Assembly: GCA_963708675.1 (NCBI GenBank)
Contig: CAVPTO010000003.1
Coordinates: 1,798,001-1,862,000 of the forward strand
Direction of reading: 5' to 3'
Source: DATAXP01 sp963708675
Lineage (GTDB): Bacteria > Planctomycetota > Planctomycetia > Pirellulales > PNKZ01
DNA length: 64,000 nt
The position numbers were made by a program, and so were the translations under genes. Below the pieces are notes generated by a model. The model worked only from the letters and a program-made list of their open reading frames with translations, ran no database searches and was not told where the DNA came from. This document shows positions 34,270 through 44,458 of the stretch, piece after piece; the stretch's first letter is position 1; each line of letters starts with the position of its first letter.

Positions 34270-36735
34270 CTACTTGCGAGCCTGCTTCACAACGGCGGGC
34301 CGAGTAGCGAAGGCCAAGGCCACCCACTCGTCGTCGATGTCGAACTGGCAGACACTCAGGTTCGCGAGGCCCGGCCGCCACGTCGTGACATTCGGCGGAA
34401 GGATATTGATCTGACGCGACTGCGAGAAGATCTTGCTGAAGATGCTTCGCAGGGCGAGCTGCGCTTTCGGTCCAAGTCGATCGCCGATTAGCTGAACCGA
34501 ACCGTCGCGCTCGATCGTCCCCTCAGGCGTCGACAAATTGGGCTTGTAATAAACTCGCACCGCGAAGTCTCGCCACGTCTCGCGGTGAATCTTGAGTTGG
34601 GCGATCGCGAGGTTGATTTCGATGCGGCCATCGGCACAACGCAATCGGATGGCGTTCTCGTTGGCGAATGTGATCGACAAGTCCTGATGTTCGGCTGCGG
34701 CGCCGGCGTCAATTTCACGATTGAGCTTCGCAGCCAAATCCTCGCGAAGTTCAGGCAGCGTGAACGTCTTGCCGTCCCATTGGAACTGCTCGCACACGTT
34801 GTTAAGCAACGATTGGTGAATCTGAGCGCTCGCGATGCTGTCGCCTGGCGCTCGCGGACGAGGGCCGTGGCCGGCCAACTGTTCGTCGGTCGCCAGACGC
34901 ATGCGTAGCGTGATGCGCTGCTCGGTCGTTTGCGCTTCGATCAATTCAGGCGAGAGGTCGAGGTTATTGAGCGGCCCAAGCACCGCTTCGCTGAATTTGG
35001 CGTTCGCCCGTTCGATGCGTGACGCGAGGTCTTTGTCCATCTCCTCGCGAATGCGTCGCGACAGTTTGCGACGTGCTTCGATGCGTGCCCGCTCCTGATT
35101 GTCTTCGAAGCTGGCCTCGGCAAAACTTTGCGCGACAAGCCCCAGCACCGGCACGAGGTCCAGGTCGGTTTCAACCGAGCGGAGTCGGGGTGTGGTCGAA
35201 GAGTCGGCCCGCGCCGGCTGACTTCGCAGGCCGCTCAAACCGATTTCTAGTTCTTTCGAGGCGACGAAGGCCGAGTCGCTTTCGCTGCGAAGGCGAACGA
35301 TGCTCGCGATGGTCACCATGTCGGCGGAAACGCGGCCGCGGGCTTCGAGCAGTAGCCGAGCCCGATTCGAATCTGGAATGAGTCGGAACGAAGCGTCGGT
35401 CCAGGTCGTGCTCCAACCGCGTGTCGGATTGCCGAGCACCACGTCGCGAACGTACGTCTCGCGCGGCGGTTGCGCTTGCACCAGGCGGTTCATCAAGTCG
35501 AGCGAGAACGTGACGCGCAAATTGGCGTTACGGTAGTGGGCGGTCATGTTCTCGGCGAGCTTCTGTTGCTGCCGACCTTCCGCCCAGGACAGACGTTGGT
35601 AGTTTTCGGCCACGCGACGCGCGTCGGTTTGCAAACCGCTGTGCTCGAAGCATTCGATATCGAAGATCATTTGCCGCGGATCGACCGGCGCGGCCGCGAT
35701 GGGACGCAACAGGTCGTGCAGTCGCACGAGCGGGTCGTTGCGATTGCCTTCGGTTTCCGCATCGACGCCGGCCCGATCGAGCCGTGCGAGAACGAACCCG
35801 GCAAGCCGTTGGCGTTCGTCGATGCTGAGAGAATCGTAGCGTTCGACCAGCTCGTGCAGCGCTTCGAGCATGAGCAATCGATTCGGTTTCGCATCGGCCT
35901 GCTTGGCATACGTTGCATCGATCTCGCGCAGGCAACGCGCTAACGAATCGCCGCCCTCCAGCGAGGCTTGCATCGTTTGCGGTTTGTTTGTCGGCCAACT
36001 CGGCACGTGTTGCCATACGTCAATGCGGCGGACCAGCGCCAATCCCGCGCGACGGAAGCTCGTGGCCCGCGGCCCTTCCGGGATCAGCGGCAACAACACG
36101 TTCTGCTCGGCGGCGAGATCATCGAGGCGTTCGACGATGGCTGCGGCGCGTGGGTCGTTCGGTCCCTCAACATCGGCAAGCTCCGCAAGCGCGTCGCGCA
36201 CGGCATGCGCCGAACGGCGAGCCTCGGGAAACTGTGCGAGTCGTTCCAGCTCTGCCAACAGATCGTGCGGCACCGGCCACCATCGCACCTTGGCCGCCGT
36301 TTCGATCGGTTTGGCGGGCTTCGTTTCGAGCAGCGGAGTCGGCCGAACTTCGGGCTTCACCTCGTCGTCGGGCGTCGTGAGGATTAGCGACGCGTTCGAC
36401 ATGACGGTCGGGCGCGGCGGTTGGTCGAAATCGAGCGGCAACCTCGTCGATCGAGCGATCGCCAACGTCGGTGACGGGGCGAGATTGATCTTCGGCGCCA
36501 GAGTCGGAGCCGGCGATTCTAACGCGACCGCAATCGCTCGCGGCGGCGCGAGCGGCACGGGTTCGGGACTCACCGTGACCTGGGCCTTGCGGGCCGCGTG
36601 TTCGTCGGGCCCTAGCAGCACGCGACGGCGTGCAACCTGTTCCCAGCCACGCGGAGCGGTGACTGCGAGAACAAACAAACAGGTCAAAGCTAGCAAGAAT
36701 GGCCAGGCAGGAACGGGCGCGCGACGTCGGCTCAT
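34270..36735 (-). CDS. Large membrane-anchored hypothetical protein
   Basis: About 821 aa from the ATG at 36735. Single N-terminal anchor (VPAWPFLLALTCLFVLAVTAP), a Pro/Ala-rich segment to about residue 150, then a long mainly helical region with Arg/Glu-rich heptads (RRRIREEMDKDLASRIERANAKF) and scattered beta segments toward the C-terminus (VRVYYKPNLSTPEGTIERDGSVQLIGDRLG). No enzymatic motif I recognise. The tail EWVALAFATRPAVVK ends the gene. Upstream in-frame ATGs at 36759 and 36840 exist. Function unknown; a scaffold or envelope protein is possible. Confidence 0.6.
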   Translation of the reverse strand: MSRRRAPVPAWPFLLALTCLFVLAVTAPRGWEQVARRRVLLGPDEHAARKAQVTVSPEPVPLAPPRAIAVALESPAPTLAPKINLAPSPTLAIARSTRLPLDFDQPPRPTVMSNASLILTTPDDEVKPEVRPTPLLETKPAKPIETAAKVRWWPVPHDLLAELERLAQFPEARRSAHAVRDALAELADVEGPNDPRAAAIVERLDDLAAEQNVLLPLIPEGPRATSFRRAGLALVRRIDVWQHVPSWPTNKPQTMQASLEGGDSLARCLREIDATYAKQADAKPNRLLMLEALHELVERYDSLSIDERQRLAGFVLARLDRAGVDAETEGNRNDPLVRLHDLLRPIAAAPVDPRQMIFDIECFEHSGLQTDARRVAENYQRLSWAEGRQQQKLAENMTAHYRNANLRVTFSLDLMNRLVQAQPPRETYVRDVVLGNPTRGWSTTWTDASFRLIPDSNRARLLLEARGRVSADMVTIASIVRLRSESDSAFVASKELEIGLSGLRSQPARADSSTTPRLRSVETDLDLVPVLGLVAQSFAEASFEDNQERARIEARRKLSRRIREEMDKDLASRIERANAKFSEAVLGPLNNLDLSPELIEAQTTEQRITLRMRLATDEQLAGHGPRPRAPGDSIASAQIHQSLLNNVCEQFQWDGKTFTLPELREDLAAKLNREIDAGAAAEHQDLSITFANENAIRLRCADGRIEINLAIAQLKIHRETWRDFAVRVYYKPNLSTPEGTIERDGSVQLIGDRLGPKAQLALRSIFSKIFSQSRQINILPPNVTTWRPGLANLSVCQFDIDDEWVALAFATRPAVVKQARK

Positions 36736-36915
36736 GCATTCATTCCTCGACACGGGCATGGCTCGACGATTGGCCCGCGTGCTAGCCGAAGAGATAAATC
36801 GGCTGCGAGGGATGTAGCGGTTCAGCCCTAACTTTCGCAATTATGCGATGTTCGGACACGTGCCCATGACGTTTTCGAGATACCCGGTCGACGCACTCTT
36901 GCCAAACTCTAACTT

Positions 36916-37284
36916 CTATCCGTCCTCAACCAAAACCGTGTCGTCATGCTCGTATCCCGGCGCACAGCAGCAAAGGAACTTGAGAGTTTCCTGACCTGAG
37001 TTCGTAATTTGATGAGTATTCCCTGGCGGGATAGCAATGGCATCGCCGGGACCGACCTCGTCCCACTCGACGCCGATCCGCATCCGGCCGACCCCTTCGA
37101 GGATGTAATAGATTTCCTCGGTGCGTCGGTGATAGTGCGGTGTCGTGCTAGCGCCCGGTTCGAGTCGAGCCTCGGCGAGGCTCTGATAGCGGATCGCTGA
37201 ATTGCGTGACGCTAGCAGTTCTCGGATCTCCGAACCGTCCTTCGTCGTGAATGCTGGCACTCGTTCAATGTTTTTGATGTCCAT
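36916..37284 (-). CDS. Cupin-domain protein
   Basis: 122 aa single cupin. Motif 1 PGASTTPHYHRRTEEIYYILEG (two His and one Glu as metal ligands) and motif 2 PGDAIAIPPGNTHQITN with the last His ligand. The C-terminal CCCAPGYEHDDT resembles cupins of the mannose-6-P isomerase-like type. Eight bp separate it from rsmD, on the same strand. Substrate unknown. Confidence 0.87.
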   Translation of the reverse strand: MDIKNIERVPAFTTKDGSEIRELLASRNSAIRYQSLAEARLEPGASTTPHYHRRTEEIYYILEGVGRMRIGVEWDEVGPGDAIAIPPGNTHQITNSGQETLKFLCCCAPGYEHDDTVLVEDG

Positions 37285-37291
37285 CGAAACC

Positions 37292-37945
37292 TCACGCTTC
37301 TGGAAGCCAGCGCAATCCAACCACGGCCGGCGAATACTCGCGTATGTCCCAATCGCTCGAATTGCCGAGCAGCGCGAAATCGAATCGCCCGTCGGCCTCG
37401 ACCACGATAACGCTTCGCGGTGGCCCCAATTGCTCGATTCGCGTTAAAAGTTGCAGCATTTCTGGCTGACGATCGACGTAGAAATCAAACGGTGGCGAGC
37501 AGAATACAAGCCACGGAAGGCCATCGTCCGACGAAACAGGCTCCGCTCGTCGGAATTGAATCAACGTGTTGCCTGGCACAATCTGGCATCGCTCAGACAC
37601 CTCAATCGTTGCCGCATTTTGACGAATGATGTCGGCCGTTGGGAAGTGATGCTCGAAAAAGGTCGCTTTCTCGGCGCCGCGGCTGAGGGCTTCGAACCCG
37701 AGCGCTCCGGTACCGGCGAACAAATCGAGCACGTGCTTGCCCTTGACGTCGGGCCCCAGCAAGTTAAAAACCGCTTCGCGGACACGGTCTTTCATGGGCC
37801 GCGTACGTGCATCGCCGCTGTAGAGCAGTTTACGTCCGCGGTGGGTTCCGCCAATAATGCGTAATGCCGTGGGTGTGGGCGTGGCCGCATTCGCGTCGGC
37901 ATCGGCTCGGCGCGGTCGATCGGAAGTGCGGCGCGGCTTCGTCAC
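37292..37945 (-). CDS. rsmD: 16S rRNA (guanine966-N2)-methyltransferase
   Basis: Methylates G966 of 16S rRNA using SAM. LRIIGGTHRGRKLLY, TRPMKDRVREAVFNLL, VLDLFAGTGALGFEALSRGAEKATFFEH and LPWLVFCSPPFDFY. The catalytic (D/N)PPY motif appears as SPPF. The C-terminal part (WLPEA) is short. GTG at 37945 (VTKPRRTSD) is preferred; the ATG at 38089 would add a leader overlapping the divergent gene. About 218 aa. Confidence 0.9.
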   Translation of the reverse strand: MTKPRRTSDRPRRADADANAATPTPTALRIIGGTHRGRKLLYSGDARTRPMKDRVREAVFNLLGPDVKGKHVLDLFAGTGALGFEALSRGAEKATFFEHHFPTADIIRQNAATIEVSERCQIVPGNTLIQFRRAEPVSSDDGLPWLVFCSPPFDFYVDRQPEMLQLLTRIEQLGPPRSVIVVEADGRFDFALLGNSSDWDIREYSPAVVGLRWLPEA

Positions 37946-38027
37946 AGTTAATGGCTCACGACGTTCAAGAAATCCAAACACGCGACAGCGTGTTCGAAAC
38001 CTACCAACATACCCGGGAACGCCCTTC

Positions 38028-39224
38028 ATGTTGATCCGCAAGTTCTTCATCGCCGCCAGTTTGTTCATGCTCCTCGCCGGTATTTCCACCGCTCAGCCGC
38101 CGGCCGAGACGCCAGCGGTGGAAAAGTCCGACAATGCCGATGCCGCGGCTCCCGCAGCTGCGACTCCTGCTGATGCCAAGCCCGACGCCGCCAAGCGAAA
38201 AGAGTCGGAAGACAAGTTCAACGAGTTGTTGAAGAAATGGACTGACCTTCGCGACGAGATGGAGAAGCTGCAGGTCGACTATAAGAGCACGCGCCCCGAG
38301 GATCGCAAGCCGCTGTCGGAGAAGTTCGACGAACTTTCGAAGCAAGGCAAAGCCATCGAGCAGCAGCTCGTGCGTGCCGCTGGCGCCGCCTATCGCGACT
38401 CAAAGGGCGAGGTCGAAAAGGCGGGCGACGTGCTTCAATCGCTCTCGTTCCATTACTTCAACCAGGATCGCTACGAGCGCGCTCTCGCCGCTGGTCGGCC
38501 TGTGCTCGACACGAAGGCGATGAATCCTCGTCTTTACAACGTCGATGGCGTGTCGGCATACCACGCCAATAACTTCGACCTCGCTGACAAGTACATGAAA
38601 AAGGCGGAAGAGGCCGGTGTTCTCGATCGTCATGGCAAGGAGTTGTTGGCGTCGCTGCCTTCGACGAAAGAGCTATGGGAAAAAGAGAAGGCCATTCGCG
38701 ACAAGGAAACCAAAGACAATGACCTGCCGCGCGTCGAACTTGTAACGACCAAAGGCCCTGTCATTCTCGAGCTGTTCGAGAACGAAGCTCCGCAAGCCGT
38801 GGCGAACTTCATCAACCTCGTCGAGAAGGGTTTTTATAACGGCCTGCCGTTCCATCGCGTGATCGATGGTTTCGTCGCGCAGGGTGGCGATCCGAAAGGC
38901 AACGGCACCGGCGGCCCTGGTTACCGCATTCCTTGCGAGTGCTACGAGCCGAACCATCGTCTCCACTTCCGCGGCAGCCTGAGCATGGCCCACGCGGGCA
39001 AGGACACCGGCGGCTCGCAATTCTTTTTGACGTTCACCCGTACGCCACATCTCGACGGCCAGCACACGGTGTTCGGCCGCGTCGTCGAGGGAATGGACAA
39101 CGTTTCGCAATTGCAGCGCATCGAGCCCGGCCAAGATACTCGCACAAAGGCCGACAAGATCATCGAAGCGCGAGTGCTCCGCAAGCGCGACCACGCCTAC
39201 GAGCCCACGAAGTTGCCGGAATAA
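38028..39224 (+). CDS. Exported cyclophilin-type peptidyl-prolyl isomerase
   Basis: 398 aa. Signal peptide (MLIRKFFIAASLFMLLAGISTAQ), an Ala/Asp-rich and then helical TPR-like N-terminal half (about residues 40-220), and a C-terminal cyclophilin domain: FINLVEKGFYNGLPFHRVIDGFVAQGGDP, SLSMAHAGKDTGGSQFFLTF, and HLDGQHTVFGRVVEGMDNV. Most active-site residues (FHR, GGSQFF, LDGQHTVFG) are intact. Assists folding outside the cytoplasmic membrane. Divergent from rsmD. Confidence 0.9.
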   Translation: MLIRKFFIAASLFMLLAGISTAQPPAETPAVEKSDNADAAAPAAATPADAKPDAAKRKESEDKFNELLKKWTDLRDEMEKLQVDYKSTRPEDRKPLSEKFDELSKQGKAIEQQLVRAAGAAYRDSKGEVEKAGDVLQSLSFHYFNQDRYERALAAGRPVLDTKAMNPRLYNVDGVSAYHANNFDLADKYMKKAEEAGVLDRHGKELLASLPSTKELWEKEKAIRDKETKDNDLPRVELVTTKGPVILELFENEAPQAVANFINLVEKGFYNGLPFHRVIDGFVAQGGDPKGNGTGGPGYRIPCECYEPNHRLHFRGSLSMAHAGKDTGGSQFFLTFTRTPHLDGQHTVFGRVVEGMDNVSQLQRIEPGQDTRTKADKIIEARVLRKRDHAYEPTKLPE

Positions 39225-39278
39225 CGTCACTGTTGGTTAGCCGCGACGCGCCAGCGGAGCGCTCGAAGCGCCTTGTGC

Positions 39279-40235
39279 CTAAGTCGCCGCCAAAACCTCG
39301 ACGTCCCCATGCACCGACGCCAATCGCGTCCCCGGCGTGGCATGTTCCCGCCGAACGTACCCCAGCGCAACCACCTGCCCCAACAACGGCGACCACGCCG
39401 CCGACGTGATGTTGCCCACGCCCTTGCCATCAACGCTTAACTCGCACCCGGCGGGCGGAACCTCGGGCCCGGCGAACCTCATCCGCACCAGCAACTTGTT
39501 GACGTGTCCCAGCGAATCGAGTCGAGCAACGGTTTCCTGTCCGATGTAGCAGCCCTTTGTGAAGCTGATCGTGCGTCGATCGCGGGCCACTTCTTGTGGT
39601 AGATTCTTGTCCGTCACGTCGACGCCGAACGCCGGCGTCCCCGCCTCGATTCTGGCCGTCTCAAACGCTTCGCGATTACACATCGTGGCACCCGCACCAC
39701 GTAACACCTCGGCGACCGCGTTCGATTGCTCGACCGGGCACGCGATGAGATAGCCATCCGCAGGCGTGAAATCGACACGCCGCAACGCGACTCGGCAGCC
39801 CGCGATCGACGCCTCGCTGTGCGTCAGAACTTCTGCCGGCGCTGCTACGCCAACCGCTTCCAGCACGCCGCGAGCTTTCTCTCCGCCGAGAAACCATTCC
39901 GACCATTGCCCCGTTCGATCGACGATCTCAACCTTTTCGCGAATCAAATAGCGATCGAGGTGCGCCGCCAAAAAAGCACCCTGCCCCGCGACGGTCTCGA
40001 TCACGTGCGATTCCGCCCCCGCCCAGATCGTGGCGTACCCAAGAATATGACCGCGAGCATTGAGGAAGAACGCTTCGCAACCGCGGCCGTTTGGCAGTTT
40101 GCGAATGTCGTTCGTTGAAAGGTTGTGCAGAAATGCAGCCCGATCGCTGCCGGTGAGCTCAATCTGCGTGCGATCCGAAAGATCAACGAGCCCGGCCCCG
40201 TTCTTCAGCGCTTCGTAATTGTCGAGTTGATTCAC
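39279..40235 (-). CDS. ygfZ: YgfZ/GcvT-like folate-binding protein
   Basis: 318 aa. Aminomethyltransferase-like fold used in Fe-S cluster repair. LDNYEALKNGAGLVDLSDRTQIELTGSDRAAFLHNLSTNDI, GCEAFFLNARGHILGYATIW and the hallmark KGCYIGQETVARLDSLGHVNKLL with the redox-active Cys of K-G-C-Y-x-G-Q-E. GTG start at 40235 overlaps the LarA-like stop (GTGA), so the two are coupled. Confidence 0.92.
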   Translation of the reverse strand: MNQLDNYEALKNGAGLVDLSDRTQIELTGSDRAAFLHNLSTNDIRKLPNGRGCEAFFLNARGHILGYATIWAGAESHVIETVAGQGAFLAAHLDRYLIREKVEIVDRTGQWSEWFLGGEKARGVLEAVGVAAPAEVLTHSEASIAGCRVALRRVDFTPADGYLIACPVEQSNAVAEVLRGAGATMCNREAFETARIEAGTPAFGVDVTDKNLPQEVARDRRTISFTKGCYIGQETVARLDSLGHVNKLLVRMRFAGPEVPPAGCELSVDGKGVGNITSAAWSPLLGQVVALGYVRREHATPGTRLASVHGDVEVLAAT

Positions 40236-41469
40236 GCGACGGCGTCCTCGGCGACGGTGGGAAGCGCGTATTGAGCGTCGGCGAGCACGATGCAACTGTC
40301 GTGGCGCCGCGCAAGCCGTGCAAAGTCGTCGGCTTCCGTCGCGGCCGCCATCCCTAGATTTTCAACCACCGTCTCATCCAATTGACTGAGCAAGTACACA
40401 CGCGCTCGCTGCAGGGCTTCTGCCAGTTCGATGGCCGGAAGCGTGTCGGTCAGCCGCAGTTTTTGCACGCGGTTCAATGCCTCATGAGGGTCTTCAACAT
40501 CCACGAGATGTTCGAGTGCCGGCCCCGGTGATGCGGTGAGCTCCGTGCAAAGCGCGATGACACCGTCATCCGCCACCACACGTAACGCGGCGGCCAGCGC
40601 TCGCCCGACGTTGTCCCAAGTTTGCTGATCGCGACCTCCGCTGATGGCCGCAAGCACCAGGCTCGCGCGGCGAGGCACGACTTGTTCCCACGCCTCACGG
40701 CAACGCTCGCGCCCGCGCGTTCCACGGCCTCTGGCTCGCCGGCGATGATCGCCAGTGCCGTGTCGTCGGCCCCTGGAACCACTTGCACCGTAAACTGCGT
40801 GCCAGCCAGCCATCCCACGCGTCGCACTTCTCCACGAGCACGGTCGATCAAATCAGCGTCGCCGTTGATGAGCCCCGGATGTCGAAATCGACGCTGCGTC
40901 GCCGCATCAGAAAACGTCGGATACAGCGCCCCTCGCGCACCGTGATAGATCACAGCGTGTTCGGGACGCATGCATCCAACGAGCACCACCAGGTCGGCAT
41001 CGCACAGCAGCCGATTTAGATAGATCGGTCGACCCTTGGGCGTGCTCGTCAAAAAGCTGAGCTGTTCGCGATGCTCGGGGTCATGTGTCTGAAGTTTCAC
41101 GTCCTTCCGAATCTCAGGGGCGAGCAACGCACGTGGGTCGGGCGCCTCGGCATGCTCGTCGTCCAGCGTTCGCAGCACGGTGATATCGGCCGGCAAGGCT
41201 CCGCCTTGAATCACGCTTTGCACGACCGCCGCGACAACGGCATCGTAGTCGGGAACCGCGGCCTCAAGCGCCACCACCACCTTGTCGCCTGGCACGACCG
41301 ACTGACTCAACGGCGGAAAGCCGGCCGGCTGGTCGAGTGCTTGACGCGCATCAAGCATTGGGCTGCCCGAAACGTCGCCGCGCGGAGCGACGCATTCGGC
41401 GACCAAGGTCCCCGGGGGCAAATCGAGCGTGACTTCTCCGCCTCGACCGTAGTGCAACGTGGTAGCCAT
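40232..41469 (-). CDS. LarA-like (DUF2088) lactate racemase homologue, frame broken near 40700
   Basis: LarA-family proteins carry a nickel-pincer cofactor on a Lys. N-terminal DUF2088 domain: LHYGRGGEVTLDLPPGT, VVPGDKVVVALEAAVPDYDAVV, ITVLRTLDDEHAEAPDPR, DADLVVLVGCMRPEHAVIYHGARGALYPTFSD. No Lys is visible where the cofactor-bearing Lys of LarA would be expected, so racemase activity is doubtful. After about residue 255 the frame goes off; family sequence continues in another frame from about 40705 (REAWEQVVPRRASLVLAAISGG). One missing base near 40695-40705 explains it. Last part overlaps ygfZ. Confidence 0.8.
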
Positions 41470-41644
41470 ACAACAAGTGACTGCAAGCGAGGTGGTTTGG
41501 GGCGAATAGGCGGCAGGTTCGATGAACTTGCCGTTTGCATTATCGAGCCGACCCTTGAAGGGTCAAGAAGCGAGCTTTACCCGTTTTGCGAAACGTCGAA
41601 TAATTGCGGCGCATTGGTCGCCTTTTGTTGCTGAGGTACTTCGC

Positions 41645-44126
41645 ATGTTCGCCGGCTATATGAAGCAAGCGTCTTCGTCGTTGCGGTTGCGGCGGTCGCT
41701 GTGGCTGATGGGCCTCGTGGCGATGACATCGGTCATCGGATGCAACGACGCGATCGAACCCCCCGCCGGTCCGAAGACAGGTCGCGAAGTCCTCGAACGC
41801 ACCGCCGCCGCGTACCAAAAGGCGATGACCTATGCCGATGGCGGCGAGGTCCGCTTTCGTTTCAAGGACGGCGACAACGAATTCGACGAAACGTATCCGT
41901 GGTCGGTTTCGTTCGCGCGTCCGAATAAGCTGCGAATGCACGTCTATGGCGCGATCGTGGTCTGCGATGGCAAAGACTTTTTTGCGACGCTCGCCGACGT
42001 GCCCGGCCAGGTGTTGAAGAAAACCGCCCCTGCGGTCCTTTCGCAAGAAGTGATCTACGAGAACCCGACGCTCTACGACCAAATGCTGCAGCGCGTCGCC
42101 GGTGGTTCGGTGCCGCTGATGTTTCTGCTCGACTCGAACGCGCTGAACTTGCTGCTGTTCGAGACCGGTGAGCCGACGTTGCTCGATGCCGAGCCGATCG
42201 ACGACATTTCTTGCTACCGCGTCAAGATTCCTCGCAAAGACGGCGACCTCATCTTCTGGATCGAGCAACGTGGCTATGAAATCCGTCGCATCGAGTTGCC
42301 GCTGAAAGATCTGGCCGAGCACCTTCGCCAAGACGGCGTGAAGGTGAGCGACTTGTCGGTCGTTGCCGATTTGAAAGGCGCGACGCTCGGCGCCAAGGTC
42401 GATGACGTGGCGTTCCGTTTCGATGCTCCGAGCGAAGCACGCATCGTGCAAGACTTCGCCCTCATGCCGCAGCCGCTGCCGCCGAGCCGTTTGCTCGGCA
42501 CGAAGATTGGCGATTTCCGCTTTACCACGCTCGATGGCGAGGAAGTCACGCGCGAGTCGCTGGTCGGCAAAGCGGTGGTTCTCGATTTCTGGGCCACATG
42601 GTGCGTCCCCTGCTTTCAAACGTTGCCCGAGATGCAGCGCGTGTACGAACGTTTCAAAGACGACGACCGCATTCGTTTTTTGGCCGTGAGCATCGACCGC
42701 GCACCGACCATGTCGTCGGGCGTGAAGGCGGTCGACGGCGGCGCGGTGGCCGATGTGCCTGCCGTCGAAAACGCTGTCGTGCGAGACGCGTTCGTCAAAG
42801 CCAAGCTGTCGATCCCCATCGTGCGCGATCTCGCTCAGCAGGCGAACACCGTCTTCGAAGTCGAGCAGATTCCGAACTTGTTCATTCTCGGCCCCGACGG
42901 CACGGTCGAAGATCACGAACTCGGCGCGAATGCAGAATTGGCGGCGCAACTGCCCGGCCGACTCGAACGCTTGTTGGCCGGTGGAAGTTTGGTGAAAGAA
43001 GCTCGCACCCGCTACGACGATCGTTTGCGTCGATACGAGGCGCAGTTCCAAACCTCGGCCGGAGGTGGCTCGACAAACAGCAGCACTTCGACGGGCGCTC
43101 AAGGCGATCCGAACTTGCAACGCGGCACCGTGGCGCCAGCCACAAAGCCTGAGAAGCTGACGATCTCGCGCGTTTGGTCGTCGACCAACGTCGACCAGCC
43201 CGGCAACATTGTCGTCCTCGGCGAAGGGAGTGACACTCGCATCCTCGTCATCGAAAAGCTGACGTCGGTCGTCGAGCTCGACGGCCAAGGCAATGTTGTC
43301 GCTCGACACGCGCTCGACCTGCCCAAGTCGCCCGAGGACGGCATCGTCGCGTTCTTGCGCACGGCCGTCGACACTTCGGGCCAGCGGTGGTACGTCGGCG
43401 CAGCAAGCAGCCGTCAGCAGTTGCACGTGTTCGATAGCCAGTGGCAACGCAAGTTCAGCTATCCCGAGACGACGAGTGCCGCCGGCATTGCGGACGTCGA
43501 ACTCGGCGATCTCGACGGCGACGGGCAGATCGACATTAACGTCGGCTACTACGACGTGGTAGGCGTGCAATCGGTCGGACTTGATGGACGTCGCAAGTGG
43601 AGCAACCGCGCACTGGCGAACGTCATCAGCCTCGCCGTCACGGGACGAGACACCGAAGGCCATCGCAACCTGTGGTGCGCTCGACGAGCGCGGCACGATC
43701 GTCCCGATCGATTACCAGGGGCGAGAGTTGCCGCCTCAGCCGGTCGGCGGACAGTTCATTCGTCTGATCAAAGCGGCCGGCCCCGATGGCGAACGTCAGT
43801 ACCTCGCCGTCGCCACGACCGGCCCCGGCGCCGACACGGCGTTGGGTCTCGACGACCAGGCTCGACCACAGTGGTCGATGGCGCTGCCGCCGGGCCTGCA
43901 GCCGATCCCGTCGGTCGACATGATCGCTCACGGCGACCTGGCCGGCACCGGCGTGATGCAGTGGGTGATCCTCGGCAGCGACGCGTCGCTGAACGTCGTC
44001 GCCATCGACGGCACGATCGTCGATCGCTGGAACTACGGCTCCGCCGTCAGCGGCTTCGCCGTCGCTCCCGGCCGCCGCCTCGTCGTCGCCACCGCCCAAG
44101 GCGTCGAGATGTGGCAAGTCGAGTGA
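41645..44126 (+). CDS. TlpA-type thioredoxin lipoprotein with LolA-like and propeller-like domains, frame broken near 43675
   Basis: Large secreted protein. Lipobox VIGC near residue 34 predicts a lipoprotein. The first domain (about 40-275) resembles outer-membrane-lipoprotein-sorting/DUF2092 proteins (VLERTAAAYQKAMTYADGGEVRFRFKDGD). A TlpA/AhpC-TSA domain follows with the redox WATWCVPCFQTLPEM. A linker rich in Ser/Thr/Gly leads to a repeated beta domain (LDGDGQIDINVGYYDVVGVQS has an FG-GAP/EF-like DxDxDG). Near 43672-43680 the frame changes and continues as LDERGTIVPIDYQGRELPP; two missing bases in a gcgc run restore one protein of about 827 aa. Confidence 0.8.
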
Positions 44127-44136
44127 CCGCGTCTCC

Positions 44137-44182
44137 TTCTCCCGCCGGGAGAAGGTGGCCGAAGGCCGGATGAGGGCGGCCA
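44137..44182. repeat. CTCTCCC-hairpin family, fragment
   Basis: Only the first hairpin and the start of the GGATGAGGGCGGCC inner part are present (CTTCTCCCGCCGGGAGAAGG). Fragment of the family also seen at 9868, 13890, 46321 and 57060. Confidence 0.65.
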
Positions 44183-44249
44183 CCATCCTCTCGAATCGTC
44201 GGCACGACGTTCCCCACCACATCGTGTCGTTACTGCTCGCGCACGCCCT

Positions 44250-44345
44250 CGACTTATTGCCATACCCATGAGATCGGGGGTTTTGTGCAATAAGTCGCAC
44301 TTCTTGCACAGCCACGTCGACTTCTTGCACAGCGTGCAATAACGG
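44250..44345 (-). repeat. GTGCAA-motif element, copy 2
   Basis: Reverse complement matches the copy at 14840: 28 nt identical (44280-44307), with conserved GTGCAAGAAGT half-sites upstream and an AAGTCG downstream. Contains about five GTGCAA/TTGCAC half-sites. Confidence 0.6.
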
Positions 44346-44396
44346 AGATCGCTGGTCGCGGGCTCTGATCATGTCCCAATCATCGTGTTGGCGATC

Positions 44397-44458
44397 CATC
44401 ACCGCTTGCGGTTTCGCGCGTCATAGGAAGAGTTACGCGCGAAACCGCAAGCGGTGAT
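44397..44458. repeat. CGCTTGCGGTTTCGCGCG hairpin, copy 1
   Basis: Arms 44397-44421 and 44435-44458 (CACCGCTTGCGGTTTCGCGC and complement), loop about 13 nt. A closely related hairpin is at 54739-54808. Confidence 0.8.

Noticed and set aside
41540..43696. 718-codon minus-strand frame opposite the TlpA lipoprotein
   Set aside because: The plus-strand frame has a lipobox, WCVPC and family order; the antisense frame has Arg/His/Val-rich sequence with no motif.
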